This document shows, piece after piece, positions 63,914 through 64,000 of a stretch of DNA of 64,000 nt; positions within the stretch are counted from its first letter, which is position 1, and every line of letters starts with the position of its first letter. Origin of the DNA: Mycobacterium sp. 852002-10029_SCH5224772 (GTDB taxonomy: Bacteria > Actinomycetota > Actinomycetes > Mycobacteriales > Mycobacteriaceae). The notes beneath the pieces are model-generated. The model ran no database searches and was not told the origin of the DNA. It saw only the letters and a program-made list of their open reading frames with translations. A program made the translations under genes and the position numbers. Location: positions 170,023-234,022 of the forward strand of contig NZ_LZHT01000009.1 in assembly GCF_001667315.1 (NCBI RefSeq), given 5' to 3'.

Positions 63914-64000
63914 GTGACCTCCATTGTGATCGTGGGAAGCGGTTTCACCGGATTCACCTGCGCCCGTCGTCTGGCCCGGATTCTGCGCCGGCGGAACGCA
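63914..64000 (+). CDS. FAD/NAD(P)-dependent oxidoreductase (N-terminal start only)
   Basis: Only 29 residues are in the window: TSIVIVGSGFTGFTCARRLARI is a dinucleotide-binding beta-alpha-beta start (GxGxxG variant GSGFTG) as in type II NADH dehydrogenase-like flavoproteins. The gene runs off the right edge. GTG 63914 is supported by the -10 box 7 bases upstream. Confidence 0.7.
   Translation, partial: MTSIVIVGSGFTGFTCARRLARILRRRNA

Overview
The window is high-GC chromosomal DNA of a slow-growing nontuberculous Mycobacterium. It most resembles the M. avium complex, which is an inference from remembered gene order and protein similarity with no database search. Its backbone follows M. tuberculosis Rv3141 (fadB4), Rv3143, Rv3145-Rv3158 (nuoA-N), Rv3162c-Rv3166c and Rv3167c-Rv3171c, with blocks of genes I do not place there in M. 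tuberculosis. Neighbouring genes often overlap by 4 bases (ATGA or GTGA). GTG starts are common, and several genes look leaderless, with a TANNNT -10 box 6-7 bases before the start codon. I saw no rRNA, tRNA, CRISPR array, insertion sequence or prophage.

Bases 1-10157: the end of a YhdH-type oxidoreductase and fadB4 come first. A tightly packed plus-strand catabolic operon follows (1484-9588): homogentisate-dioxygenase-like enzyme, alpha/beta hydrolase, CaiB/BaiF CoA-transferase, HMG-CoA-lyase-like enzyme, TetR regulator, acyl-CoA dehydrogenase, phosphotransferase, DUF6285 protein and SnoaL-like protein. The dehydrogenase, phosphotransferase and DUF6285 genes match the layout of the LvaC/LvaA/LvaB system, which phosphorylates and rearranges 4-hydroxyacyl-CoAs in levulinate breakdown. 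A YceI-family gene follows.

Bases 10210-26535: an atypical receiver protein (Rv3143 type) precedes a complete 14-gene nuoA-N operon for respiratory complex I. A MIRU-like mini-ORF repeat sits just before nuoG, and a second copy lies in the catabolic operon at 2579-2632.

Bases 26563-42263: a minus-strand MoxR3/DUF58/DUF4129 cluster; a DUF222-HNH (13E12-type) gene under a LexA-like box; a TetR/SDR pair divergent from Rv3168-Rv3169-aofH; a haloperoxidase-like hydrolase; a Tat-exported flavin oxidase; an AraC regulator; and a GT4 glycosyltransferase.

Bases 42437-64000 form a stress-type region: STAS-ATPase regulator, large catalase, Rho-N-domain protein, PIG-L deacetylase pair, endonuclease/phosphatase, CsbD-like protein, NmrA-like protein, exported heme-binding protein, topoisomerase IB, TPP oxidase, UdgX, hemerythrin, DUF4190/PknH-sensor protein, aldo-keto reductase, glycogen debranching enzyme, alcohol dehydrogenase and GAF-ANTAR regulator. 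By eye, eleven promoters from 42.3 to 62.9 kb fit a SigF-type pattern (GTTT, 15-16 bases, GGGTA-like). This suggests that many of these genes share one stress regulon.
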